Of a stretch of 64,000 bases of DNA, positions 45,642 through 53,393 are shown one piece after another. The notes beneath the pieces are model-generated. The model had not been told where the DNA came from and ran no database searches. It saw only the letters and a program-made list of their open reading frames with translations. The position numbers were made by a program, and so were the translations under genes. This DNA is from Acidobacteriota bacterium (GTDB taxonomy: Bacteria; Acidobacteriota; Blastocatellia; Pyrinomonadales; Pyrinomonadaceae): assembly GCA_020199835.1 (NCBI GenBank), contig JAIVJV010000001.1, positions 310,001 to 374,000 of the forward strand, given 5' to 3'. Each line of letters opens with the position of its first letter. Within the stretch, counting starts at the first letter, position 1.

Positions 45642-46433
45642 ATGGATCTCGGTCTCAAAGACAAAGTCGCACTCGTCGCCGCGGGCAGCCGCGGGCTTGG
45701 CCGCGCAGTCGCTGAAGAACTCGCGGCTGAAGGCGCATCGCTTGTTCTTTGTGCGCGCGACGCCGCCACGCTCGCGGACACAACCGCCGCGATCGCGGAT
45801 CAAACCGGCGTGCACGTGCTCGGCGTGCCTGCGGACGTCACTGATGCGGCACAAGTAAAACAGCTCGTCGCTTCAGGTATCGATCGCTTTGGTCGCATCG
45901 ACATTCTCGTAACCAATGCGGGTGGTCCACCGGCGGGACGTTTCGATCAGTTGACCCAGGAACAGTGGGAAGACGCTGCGCGTCTCACGCTTTACAGCGC
46001 GGTTCATCTCGCGCGCGAGGTTCTGCCCGGCATGAAAGCGCGTCGCTGGGGAAGGATTTTGAACATTACCTCGATCGCGGTGAAGCAACCGGTGGAGAAC
46101 CTGCTTCTGTCGAACAGTTTGCGCGCGGCTGTTACTGGTTTTGCTCGCACGCTCGCGAATGAAGTCGCTGCGGAAGGCATCACTGTGAACAACATTCTTC
46201 CCGGCTACACGCGCACCGAACGTCTCGAAGATCTCGCGCGCATGATGGCCGAGAAGCAGGGAATCAGCGCGAGCGAGTTTAGCGGGAAGTGGGAAGCAGA
46301 GATTCCGATGGGCCGTCTGGGTGAACCGCGCGAGTTTGCGGCGCTCGCGGCGTTTTTAGTTTCCGAACGAGCGAGTTACATTACCGGCACGTCGATCCAG
46401 GTCGATGGTGGTTGGATACGATCGCTGATTTAG
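45642..46433 (+). CDS. SDR-family oxidoreductase with altered active site
   Basis: The 263-aa protein has the SDR cofactor loop AAGSRGLGRAVAEELA (about 11-26), NAGG (about 90) and the C-terminal ITGTSIQVDGGW. In place of the usual catalytic YxxxK it has LLLSNSLRAAV (about 153), so the Tyr is missing and the Lys position carries Arg. This variant occurs in a recognisable SDR subgroup annotated as FabG-like, so true reductase activity is doubtful. The cupin gene ends 6 bases upstream. NADP(H) preference cannot be decided with certainty. Confidence 0.88.
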   Translation: MDLGLKDKVALVAAGSRGLGRAVAEELAAEGASLVLCARDAATLADTTAAIADQTGVHVLGVPADVTDAAQVKQLVASGIDRFGRIDILVTNAGGPPAGRFDQLTQEQWEDAARLTLYSAVHLAREVLPGMKARRWGRILNITSIAVKQPVENLLLSNSLRAAVTGFARTLANEVAAEGITVNNILPGYTRTERLEDLARMMAEKQGISASEFSGKWEAEIPMGRLGEPREFAALAAFLVSERASYITGTSIQVDGGWIRSLI

Positions 46434-46480
46434 AAATGGTTTGCTCAGAAAGGACGCTCGCATCATGATCAAGGCAATTC

Positions 46481-47134
46481 GTGGCAGCACCAACTGATAA
46501 CTCGACAAGCGAGAGTTCGACGAACTTATCAGACCTTACCGGCGAATGGACCGACGCGGGTGTGATCATCGATATCGGGACCGGCGACGGGCGCTTTGTT
46601 TACCAGTCTGCGCGACGGAATCCGAAGAAGTTTTACATCGGGATCGATCCGAACGTCCGGCCACTCGAGAAGATCTCGGAGAAGATCTACCGCAAGCCCG
46701 TTAAAGGCGGCGCGCCGAACGTTCTCTTCATTCAAGCTTCAGTTGAAGAACTGCCGGCGGAACTGGACGGAGTAGCGGATGAGCTGCACGTCCATTTTCC
46801 CTGGGGCAGTTTGCTACGTGCGGTTGCCACCGGTGATGAGGCGGTGCTGCGGAATCTGCGGCGCGTTTGTGCGCCAGGTGCGTTGCTCGAAGTCGTGCTT
46901 GGCCTCGATCCGTTGCCGGACCAGACGGAGATCCAGAGACTCGACCTTCCCGCGTTATCGCTGGACTTCATCGATCAAGTTCTCACGCGAAAGTATGCGG
47001 CCGCGGGGTTTGAAATTACCGAACGTCGAATACTGCCGGCGTCGGAATGGCCCGAATTTGACACTTCCTGGGCTAAACGCTTGCAACAGAGTGAGCAACG
47101 CCCGATTACCTACGTTATTGCGCGCGCCGTTTAA
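46481..47134 (+). CDS. NpmA/KamB-like 16S rRNA (A1408-N1) methyltransferase homologue
   Basis: From about residue 28 the protein closely follows NpmA/KamB as I recall them: IDIGTGDGRFVYQ (SAM loop), FYIGIDPNVRPLEKISEK, KPVKGGAPNVLFIQAS, HVHFPWGSLLRAV and SWAKRLQQS. The two Trp residues in FPWG and SWAKRL correspond to those reported to hold A1408 in NpmA. The family methylates A1408 of 16S rRNA and causes broad aminoglycoside resistance in producers and pathogens. The open frame starts with a weak GTG (46481), and its first 27 residues do not resemble the family. An upstream ATG at 46465 in another frame does, but is interrupted by two stops (see findings). Confidence 0.75.
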   Translation: MAAPTDNSTSESSTNLSDLTGEWTDAGVIIDIGTGDGRFVYQSARRNPKKFYIGIDPNVRPLEKISEKIYRKPVKGGAPNVLFIQASVEELPAELDGVADELHVHFPWGSLLRAVATGDEAVLRNLRRVCAPGALLEVVLGLDPLPDQTEIQRLDLPALSLDFIDQVLTRKYAAAGFEITERRILPASEWPEFDTSWAKRLQQSEQRPITYVIARAV

Positions 47135-47228
47135 CATCTCCTGACATTCTATTTTTCCCGCAGAGAATCGACACGCTTTCGCCAAGACGAGTGTGTTGAA
47201 TGTGTCGCTGATAAACGGAGGGATAATT

Positions 47229-47759
47229 ATGGCAAGAGGTGCTGCGGGAAAGGCGACGACTCAGCGTTCCCTGAGTGACGAGATCTCAAAAGACAACAAC
47301 CCAACCAGTGACGTTGTCGAACACTTGCAACGACAAGTGGCAAACGCGTTTGTGCTCTACGCAAACTACAAACATTACCACTGGCAAACGTTTGGACCAC
47401 TGTTTCGCGATCTGCACTTGATGTTCGACGAATTTGCAACCGAGGTGCTGGCGACGGTCGACGACTTCGCCGAACGGCTGCGCATGATCGGACAGGATCC
47501 GGTGTTTCGTCCGGATGAAATCGAGCGCATCGGGACCGTGAACGTGTCAGGCGATGCGGGGAACATGCGCGAGATGGTCGCCGAAGCCGATGCGAATCTG
47601 CTGGTGGTGATCAAAGAGATGCGCGAAGCTGCGCGCGTGGCAGACGACCACGACGACCCGGGGACGGTCGATCTCTTTTCGCGGCACGTGCAGATTCATG
47701 AGAAACATGAATGGTGGCTGCGCGACATCCTCGAGAAGGGCGACGGCTTGTCGACGTAG
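47229..47759 (+). CDS. Dps-family ferritin-like DNA-protection protein
   Basis: The 176-aa protein has the Dps ferroxidase pattern: HYHWQTFG (about 51-58), LFRDLHLMFDEF and VDDFAERLRMIG, placing His, Asp and Glu ligands as in Dps/DPSL proteins. It would form a 12-mer cage that oxidises and stores iron and shields DNA during starvation or peroxide stress. The N-terminal tail (about 1-25) is Arg/Lys/Thr-rich, as in DNA-binding Dps. The ATG at 47229 has GGAGG upstream; an earlier in-frame start at 47193 is rejected. Confidence 0.92.
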   Translation: MARGAAGKATTQRSLSDEISKDNNPTSDVVEHLQRQVANAFVLYANYKHYHWQTFGPLFRDLHLMFDEFATEVLATVDDFAERLRMIGQDPVFRPDEIERIGTVNVSGDAGNMREMVAEADANLLVVIKEMREAARVADDHDDPGTVDLFSRHVQIHEKHEWWLRDILEKGDGLST

Positions 47760-48039
47760 GGCGTAGCCCGAACCAGGGGCGTAGCCCCATTCTTCTAGTT
47801 CTAGCGAACGGCGAGGCATAGCCTCGCACATCCGGCGGCAGAGCCGCGGCGCATCGGCGGTAGAGCCGCGTCGCAAAGTTCCGGACGGCGTGCGGGGAAC
47901 AAGCCTTGACGTTCCAATGCTGTCGTCAAAGTTCTACGTCAGTTCCCGCAGGTTGATCGGATCGCGCGGCTTCGCCGCCGGATGTGAGGCGCGGCTTCGC
48001 CGCGCCGTAGCAGCTCAAAAAGTCTGGGGCTATGCCCCG
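47759..48039. repeat. Mirror-image cluster of short hairpins
   Basis: The whole spacer between Dps and DinB is built from short perfect hairpins: GGGCGTAGCCC, GGGGCGTAGCCCC, GCGAGGCATAGCCTCGC, GGCGGCAGAGCCGC and GGCGGTAGAGCCGC on the left, and GCGCGGCTTCGCCGC, GGCGCGGCTTCGCCGCGCC and GGGGCTATGCCCC on the right. The right half, reversed, repeats the left half, including the sequence CACATCCGGCGG. In the middle, GGGGAAC/GTTCCC and TTGACG/CGTCAA arms form a larger stem (47893-47948). No reading frame. Confidence 0.8.
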
Positions 48040-48045
48040 AGTTAA

Positions 48046-48552
48046 TTAAAAACTCTGGTCGTCGGCTGATGGTCCGTATAACGCCGGCACTTTCTGGCCC
48101 ATGAGCCGCAGGTATACCGTCATCTGCCCGCGATGGTGCGCCCAGTGGTTGATCGTTTCCTGAATCATCACGTAGCGCGGCTCGTCCATCACGACCTGTC
48201 CGCCCGCAAGTAACTGCCAGTTGGTCCGGAGATGTTCGTCCGTGGTCTTTTCGAGTGCCGCGCGGGCACTCTCCGCCGCATCGTCGAGCGCTTTAACCAA
48301 GTCTTCACTCGTTTCCTTCGGCTCTTGCTTCGTACTCTGTCCTGCGGGCGGCGCAATGTCGAGTTCGTCACGTTCGATCTCCATCGTGATCCACGTCGGG
48401 ATCGTCGCCACCATGTCCGCGAGGTAACCGAAGATCATCGATTTCTCATGCGGTTTCCAATCGTATTTGCCACCCGGCACTTGTTGTAGCGCCTTGCGCG
48501 AACGTTTCACCTCGCGATCGAGTTCTTCCCGAAAAAACTCAGTCAGTTTCAT
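48046..48552 (-). CDS. DinB-family protein
   Basis: The 168-aa four-helix-bundle protein matches DinB/DUF664-type sequences: KLTEFFREELDREVKRSRK at the start and ETINHWAHHRGQMTVYLRLM (about 132-151) with the H-x-x-H metal pair. The first His of the usual three-His site, normally in an LATHVA-like segment, is replaced here (GYLADMVA, about 42-49). Known DinB enzymes use bacillithiol, mycothiol or other thiols. The ATG at 48552 has GGAGG 5 bases upstream. Confidence 0.85.
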   Translation of the reverse strand: MKLTEFFREELDREVKRSRKALQQVPGGKYDWKPHEKSMIFGYLADMVATIPTWITMEIERDELDIAPPAGQSTKQEPKETSEDLVKALDDAAESARAALEKTTDEHLRTNWQLLAGGQVVMDEPRYVMIQETINHWAHHRGQMTVYLRLMGQKVPALYGPSADDQSF

Positions 48553-48573
48553 CCCCACCTCCAGATCCGTACT

Positions 48574-50022
48574 ATGATTTTTTCTTACCGATATGAGAAT
48601 CTAACAACCCGGCGCCAGTCGTTCAAACTCCGGATGATGATCCAACAAAACATCGCGCAGTCGTTTCAATCGCCACTCGTGCGCGTAATACTCGCCGCAA
48701 TCGGCATCGGTCTGCTTTACATCCTGTGGCGTGAAGTACGAAAGATTCCGCCGAAGCTGTTGACGCTGATGGCCACGGCGTTCATCGACATGGTGGGCGT
48801 CCTGATGATCTTTCCACTCCTCCCGTTTTACGTGAAAGATCTCGGCGGTTCGGGCATCAACGTTTTCGGACTGCATTTCGGCGTCGGCCTCATCACGAGT
48901 TTCATCGTTTCTTCTTTCACCGTAGCCCAACTGCTGAGCGCGCCGATGTGGGGGCGCTTTTCCGATCGGGTTGGACGGCGTCCCGCGTTGCTGATCGCCC
49001 TGAGCGCTTCGGCCATCGCGTATTTGATCTTCGGTTTTGCAGAATCGTTGTGGGTGTTGTTGCTCTCACGCGTCGTGCAGGGCGCAGGCGGCGGAACTGT
49101 CGGAGTGATCCAGGCTTACGTCGCCGACTCAACGGCGCCGCAGGATCGGGCCCGTGCGCTCGGCTGGCTTTCCGCGACGACGAATCTCGGCGTCGCGCTC
49201 GGTCCGGTGCTCGGCTCATTCGCAATCACTTTGGGCAAATACGATCTAGTGCCCGGGCCGGCGCAATTCGAGATGGGCCACGCGGCGCCTGGCATTATCG
49301 CGGCCGCCTTGTGTCTGATCAACATCGTCTTCGCCGCGCGCTATCTGACAGAGTCGCGCAATCCGGACGACCACGCGCACGTGGAAGGCGAGGAGCGGCG
49401 CACGTCGCGGCAAATTATCTGGCGCGTGATCTCGCATTCGGGCGAACCGTCGTCACGTTTGATTTGGATCTACGCGATTGCAATGGGCGCGTTTCAAGGC
49501 AGCTTTTCGGTGCTCGCGCTATTTCTGAACGCTCGTTTTCAGGTGACCGAGCAAACGATTGGTTACTTTTTCATGTACGTCGGATCGATCTCGGTCTTCA
49601 CGCGCGTGCTGCTGCTTGGACGCATGGTCGATTGGCTCGGTGAAGCGAAACTGTCCCGCCTCGGACTAGCGCTACTGGCGTTGGGCGTGCTCGGAATGCC
49701 GCTCGCTCACAACTTGTGGACTTTGGCGTTGGCGGTCGCGTTGATACCACTCGGTACCGCGTTTACGTTTCCGTGTGTCACGGCGTTGCTGTCGCGAATC
49801 ATCAAGGCGCGAGAGCGTGGTTTGTTCATGGGCATGCAACAGACTTACGGCGGTGTAGCGCGAGCGATCGGGCCGCTGTTCTTCGGTTGGGCGTTCGATA
49901 CTCTCGTCGTCTCGTCGCCGTATTTCTTCGCGTCCGCGTTTATCATGGCGACGATTCTGCTCGGCCTGGGCTTAGACAAGTACGCGAAACACGAGGAAGC
50001 ACGCGCGTTGCAGGGAGCGTGA
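48574..50022 (+). CDS. Major facilitator superfamily transporter (Tet/DHA1-like)
   Basis: The 482-aa protein has 12 predicted membrane helices. The MFS signature after helix 2 is WGRFSDRVGRRPALLI, and there is a GAGGGTVGVIQAYVAD segment (motif C-like, helix 5). It also has one extra hydrophobic segment near the N-terminus (about 36-50). It probably exports a drug or metabolite. The start is uncertain: ATG 48574, or ATG 48634 (20 residues shorter), which would leave room for divergent promoters beside DinB. Neither has a clear RBS. Confidence 0.87.
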   Translation: MIFSYRYENLTTRRQSFKLRMMIQQNIAQSFQSPLVRVILAAIGIGLLYILWREVRKIPPKLLTLMATAFIDMVGVLMIFPLLPFYVKDLGGSGINVFGLHFGVGLITSFIVSSFTVAQLLSAPMWGRFSDRVGRRPALLIALSASAIAYLIFGFAESLWVLLLSRVVQGAGGGTVGVIQAYVADSTAPQDRARALGWLSATTNLGVALGPVLGSFAITLGKYDLVPGPAQFEMGHAAPGIIAAALCLINIVFAARYLTESRNPDDHAHVEGEERRTSRQIIWRVISHSGEPSSRLIWIYAIAMGAFQGSFSVLALFLNARFQVTEQTIGYFFMYVGSISVFTRVLLLGRMVDWLGEAKLSRLGLALLALGVLGMPLAHNLWTLALAVALIPLGTAFTFPCVTALLSRIIKARERGLFMGMQQTYGGVARAIGPLFFGWAFDTLVVSSPYFFASAFIMATILLGLGLDKYAKHEEARALQGA

Positions 50023-50037
50023 TTTTGTTGCGGCGTT

Positions 50038-50439
50038 TTACTCGTTCAGGTTATCGAGCGCGGTGAATTTCCACCCGGTCTTTGTTTGCTTGAAGTGATA
50101 GATCACAACTTCATTGCCTGCCGCATCGGGACAAGCTACAGTAAACGCTTTCGCATTCGCCGGATCCACCTCTGGCTTGGCTTTACTGAAGCAGGCTGCG
50201 GCATCGGTCTGCTCGTTAAAGAGCTGCCGGTAACGCTTCGTTAACTGAACTTTCGTTTTGATAGTTGGTATGCCGTAAGACATGCCGATGGGAAAGTGCG
50301 ACAGCCGCGCGACCGTTTGCACGTCACGTTTGGTCACGGCCGTTTTGAACTGTTCCCAGAAGGTTTGTCTCGCGTCCTGTATCAGCAACGATGACAATCC
50401 AACGACTATACAGATGGCGCTCAAAAGGAGACTGGTCAT
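50038..50439 (-). CDS. Small secreted protein of unknown function
   Basis: The 133-aa product has an N-terminal hydrophobic signal (about 4-20) and a compact domain with TFWEQFKTAVTKRDVQTVARL and a late WKFTALDNLNE. The pattern (helix, then strand ending FxxLDN) recalls small SnoaL/NTF2-like or DUF4348-like secreted domains, but I cannot assign a family. The ATG at 50439 on this strand shares the palindrome CATG with the ATG of the peptidase on the other strand, so the two starts overlap. Confidence 0.75.
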   Translation of the reverse strand: MTSLLLSAICIVVGLSSLLIQDARQTFWEQFKTAVTKRDVQTVARLSHFPIGMSYGIPTIKTKVQLTKRYRQLFNEQTDAAACFSKAKPEVDPANAKAFTVACPDAAGNEVVIYHFKQTKTGWKFTALDNLNE

Positions 50440-52606
50440 GCGCACGTCCCGTTACAGCTTGATATTTGTGTTGTTGCTACTTGCAGCCTTCGCGGCCGCG
50501 GTAAGTTTATCTCAATCGACGCGAGTTGCGGCAAGCGCGAGCACGTCGTTCACGATGGAACAGATCAAAAACTATCCGTTTCCGAGTGAGTTGACAGCGT
50601 CGGCAACGGGTTCGCGGATCGCGTGGGCGTTCAACGAGCGCGGCGCGCGAAATGTTTGGGTTGCGGAAGGACCGGATTTCAAACCACGGCGGTTGACGAA
50701 CTACCAAACCGACGATGGACAGGAACTGACGAGTCTTTCGATCTCGCGCGACGGCAAATACGTGGTCTATGTTCGCGGCGGCGATCACGGTTCCAACTGG
50801 GAGAGTTCGCTGGGCGTGAATCCTGCGTTGAGCGCGACGCAGCCGCGTGTTCAGATTTGGAGCGTGCCGTTTGCCGGTGGTGAGCCAAAGTTGTTAAGCG
50901 AAGGCGATGACCCGGTGATCTCACCGAAGAGCGATCGCGTTGTGTTTTTGAAAGAGCGCGCCGTCTGGACCGTGTCACTCGATGGCGCCGCGCCCGCAAA
51001 GCGACTTTTCTACGCGCGCGGCGAAGCGGGTTCGCTGCAATGGTCGCCAGATGGCTCGCGCCTCGCGTTTGTCTCCAGTCGCAGTGATCACTCGTTCGTC
51101 GGAATCTACACGAACGACTCGTCGCCGATTCTTTACCTCGCGCCGACAACCTCACGCGACAGTAGTCCGCGGTGGTCACCGGATGGGAAACGGATCGCAT
51201 TCGTGCGCCGTCCGGGAACCGGCGGCGCTCCGGAACCGATTCTCGAGCAACGTCCGCAGGCGTGGGCCATCTGGACCGCGGATTCGATAACGGGTGAAGG
51301 ACGGCTGTTGTGGAAGAGTCCGTTTACGGTGAAAGGCTCACCGCCGACCACGCACGGCGGCACGAATCTGCACTGGGCCGCCGCCGGACGCATCGTGTTT
51401 CTTTCCTATATGGACGGCTGGCCGCATCTGTACTCAATCTCGGAAAACGGCGGTGAGCCGTTGTTGCTGACGCCGGGCAATTTCATGGCCGAGTACATTT
51501 CGATCAGCTCCGATCGCAGGCACATGTTGTTTGCGGGCAATGCCGGCAGCGACGTTGATGATATCGACCGGCGTCACATCGTGAAGGTTCCCGTTGATAA
51601 GGCTGAGCCGGTCGTGATGACACCGGGCAAGGGACTCGAATGGACGCCGTTTACGACCGGCGATAACAAGCACGTCGTCTACATCAGCGCGACGGTGCAG
51701 CGGCCGCCGTTGCCCGCTGTCATGCCACTCGCAGGCGGCAAGTCGCAGGTGCTCGCTCAGGATCGTGTTCCGTCTGATTTTCCGGCAACACAACTGGTGA
51801 CGCCGAAGAAGGTTGTTTACAAAGCGCCTGATGGTTTCGATGTTCACGGTCAACTGTTCGAAACGACGGGCGGCGCGGCGAAGAAGCCGGCGATCATTTA
51901 CGCGCACGGTGGTCCACCACGGCAGATGCTGCTCGGCTGGCACTATTCGGATTACTACACGAATGCGTATGCATTGAATCAGTTTCTTGCGAGCCGTGGT
52001 TATGTGGTTTTGTCCGTCAACTTTCGCCTCGGGATTGGTTACGGTCACGATTTTCACCGGCCGTTGAATGCGGGAGTGCAGGGCGCGTCTGAGTATCAGG
52101 ACGTGAAAGCGGGCGCTGAGTATTTGCAACGGCTGCCGCAGGTCGATGCGAAGCGGATCGGGATTTATGGCGGCTCGTACGGTGGATATCTAACAGCCCT
52201 GGCGCTCGCGCGCGACTCGAAACTGTTTGCCGCGGGTGTCGACATTCACGGTGTGCACAATTGGACCGCGGAGCGAGCGGCGCCGCTGTTGGAGAATCGT
52301 TATGAGAAGGCGCCTGACGTGCAGCGCGCGCTCGACCTCGCGTGGCAATCGTCGCCGGTGGCGTCGATTAGTGAGTGGAAGTCACCGGTGTTGTTGATAC
52401 ACGGTGATGACGATCGCAACGTGCGGTTTAGCCAGACGACGGATTTGGTGCGACGGTTGGAGAAGGCGGGTGTGCAGTTCGAAGAGTTGGTGATACCGGA
52501 TGATACGCATCATTTCTTTCTGCATGCGAACATGGTGAAGGTAAACTCCGCGACCGCTGCGTTTTTCGATCGCGTGTTTGGGATGAGAGGACCCTCAGAT
52601 GAATAA
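50438..52606 (+). CDS. S9-family serine peptidase (prolyl oligopeptidase type), secreted
   Basis: The 722-aa protein has a signal peptide (about 1-28), a beta-propeller of WD/TolB-like repeats (about 40-430; RRLTNYQTDDGQELTSLSIS, SPRWSPDGKRIAFVR) and a C-terminal alpha/beta-hydrolase domain (about 470-715). The catalytic Ser is in GGSYGG (about 620), the Asp in LIHGDDDRNV, and the His in DDTHHFF. It should cleave peptides in the periplasm or outside. The ATG at 50438 has AAAAGGAG 7 bases upstream. The lipoprotein gene overlaps its end by 8 bases. Confidence 0.93.
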   Translation: MRTSRYSLIFVLLLLAAFAAAVSLSQSTRVAASASTSFTMEQIKNYPFPSELTASATGSRIAWAFNERGARNVWVAEGPDFKPRRLTNYQTDDGQELTSLSISRDGKYVVYVRGGDHGSNWESSLGVNPALSATQPRVQIWSVPFAGGEPKLLSEGDDPVISPKSDRVVFLKERAVWTVSLDGAAPAKRLFYARGEAGSLQWSPDGSRLAFVSSRSDHSFVGIYTNDSSPILYLAPTTSRDSSPRWSPDGKRIAFVRRPGTGGAPEPILEQRPQAWAIWTADSITGEGRLLWKSPFTVKGSPPTTHGGTNLHWAAAGRIVFLSYMDGWPHLYSISENGGEPLLLTPGNFMAEYISISSDRRHMLFAGNAGSDVDDIDRRHIVKVPVDKAEPVVMTPGKGLEWTPFTTGDNKHVVYISATVQRPPLPAVMPLAGGKSQVLAQDRVPSDFPATQLVTPKKVVYKAPDGFDVHGQLFETTGGAAKKPAIIYAHGGPPRQMLLGWHYSDYYTNAYALNQFLASRGYVVLSVNFRLGIGYGHDFHRPLNAGVQGASEYQDVKAGAEYLQRLPQVDAKRIGIYGGSYGGYLTALALARDSKLFAAGVDIHGVHNWTAERAAPLLENRYEKAPDVQRALDLAWQSSPVASISEWKSPVLLIHGDDDRNVRFSQTTDLVRRLEKAGVQFEELVIPDDTHHFFLHANMVKVNSATAAFFDRVFGMRGPSDE

Positions 52607-53324
52607 AACCTTGGTGCTTGTGTTGGGTTTAGCGCTGTGTGTCGGCGGGTGTGCAAAGCGTGAGACAACGTCAAACACGAATAACACGAATAATACGGCT
52701 CAGGTTGAAAAAGTTAAGCCGGTGCCCGGGACTGGAAACGTACAGGGCAAGGTGCTTTACAACGGCGCGCCGGTGGAAAACATTGAAGTGAGATTGTGTG
52801 AGCAGTTCAGCCGGTTCTTGAGCGGGTGCGGCGGACAGACGTTCACGGCGAAGAGTGACAAAGACGGCGATTACGTCATCACGAACGTGCCGCCAAAGGA
52901 ATACGAAGGCTTGACGGTGCGCGTGTTTGACACCGATTCGTACGTGTTTGCGACGACGGGAATCGCCGGGATCAGCGCTGCGAAGTACAACGTGGAAGAC
53001 GGTAAGACGCTCTTTGTGAACCCGACGAATCTGTTCAAGGCGGATCTCAAGTTGACGAATCCCAAGGCTGGATCGAGCGTCAGCGATCCTGCTGTGGATT
53101 TTCAGTGGGACGCTTATCCCGACGCGGCTTACTACAAGTTAACGCTCACGCCTGACAATCACCTGAGCGAGTCGCGTTACGTCAATCAACGCGTTGATGG
53201 GACGTCGTTCGCAGCGACGAAAGCGCTGGAGAAGGGAAGTTATCGCTGGAAAGTCGAGGCGTTTAACTCGTCTGACAAGAAGCTGTCGGAGAGTGGCGAC
53301 GGGATCACGTTTACCGTGCAGTAG
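52599..53324 (+). CDS. Lipoprotein with carboxypeptidase-regulatory-like domain
   Basis: The 241-aa protein has a type II signal ending at VGGC (Cys about 18), an Asn/Thr-rich linker, a beta-sandwich domain (about 45-110; VQGKVLYNGAPVENIEVRLC, TAKSDKDGDYVITNVPP) and a second Ig-like domain (about 150-240; VDFQWDAYPDAAYYKLTLTP, GSYRWKVEAFN). It is probably anchored to the outer or inner membrane facing the periplasm. Overlap with the S9 peptidase gene suggests a joint role. A terminator hairpin follows. Confidence 0.82.
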   Translation: MNKTLVLVLGLALCVGGCAKRETTSNTNNTNNTAQVEKVKPVPGTGNVQGKVLYNGAPVENIEVRLCEQFSRFLSGCGGQTFTAKSDKDGDYVITNVPPKEYEGLTVRVFDTDSYVFATTGIAGISAAKYNVEDGKTLFVNPTNLFKADLKLTNPKAGSSVSDPAVDFQWDAYPDAAYYKLTLTPDNHLSESRYVNQRVDGTSFAATKALEKGSYRWKVEAFNSSDKKLSESGDGITFTVQ

Positions 53325-53348
53325 ATCCGTGACATTAGTGGGTAGGTT

Positions 53349-53383
53349 GAGGGTGGCCCAAGTGGACCACCCTCGAGTTTTTT
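53349..53383 (+). terminator. Intrinsic terminator after the lipoprotein gene
   Basis: GAGGGTGG (53349-53356) and CCACCCTC (53367-53374) form an 8-bp GC-rich stem with a 10-base loop, followed by GAG and six T (53378-53383). This is a classic rho-independent terminator 25 bases after the stop of the lipoprotein gene, before the convergent FN3 gene. Confidence 0.85.
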
Positions 53384-53393
53384 GGAGCTCAGG

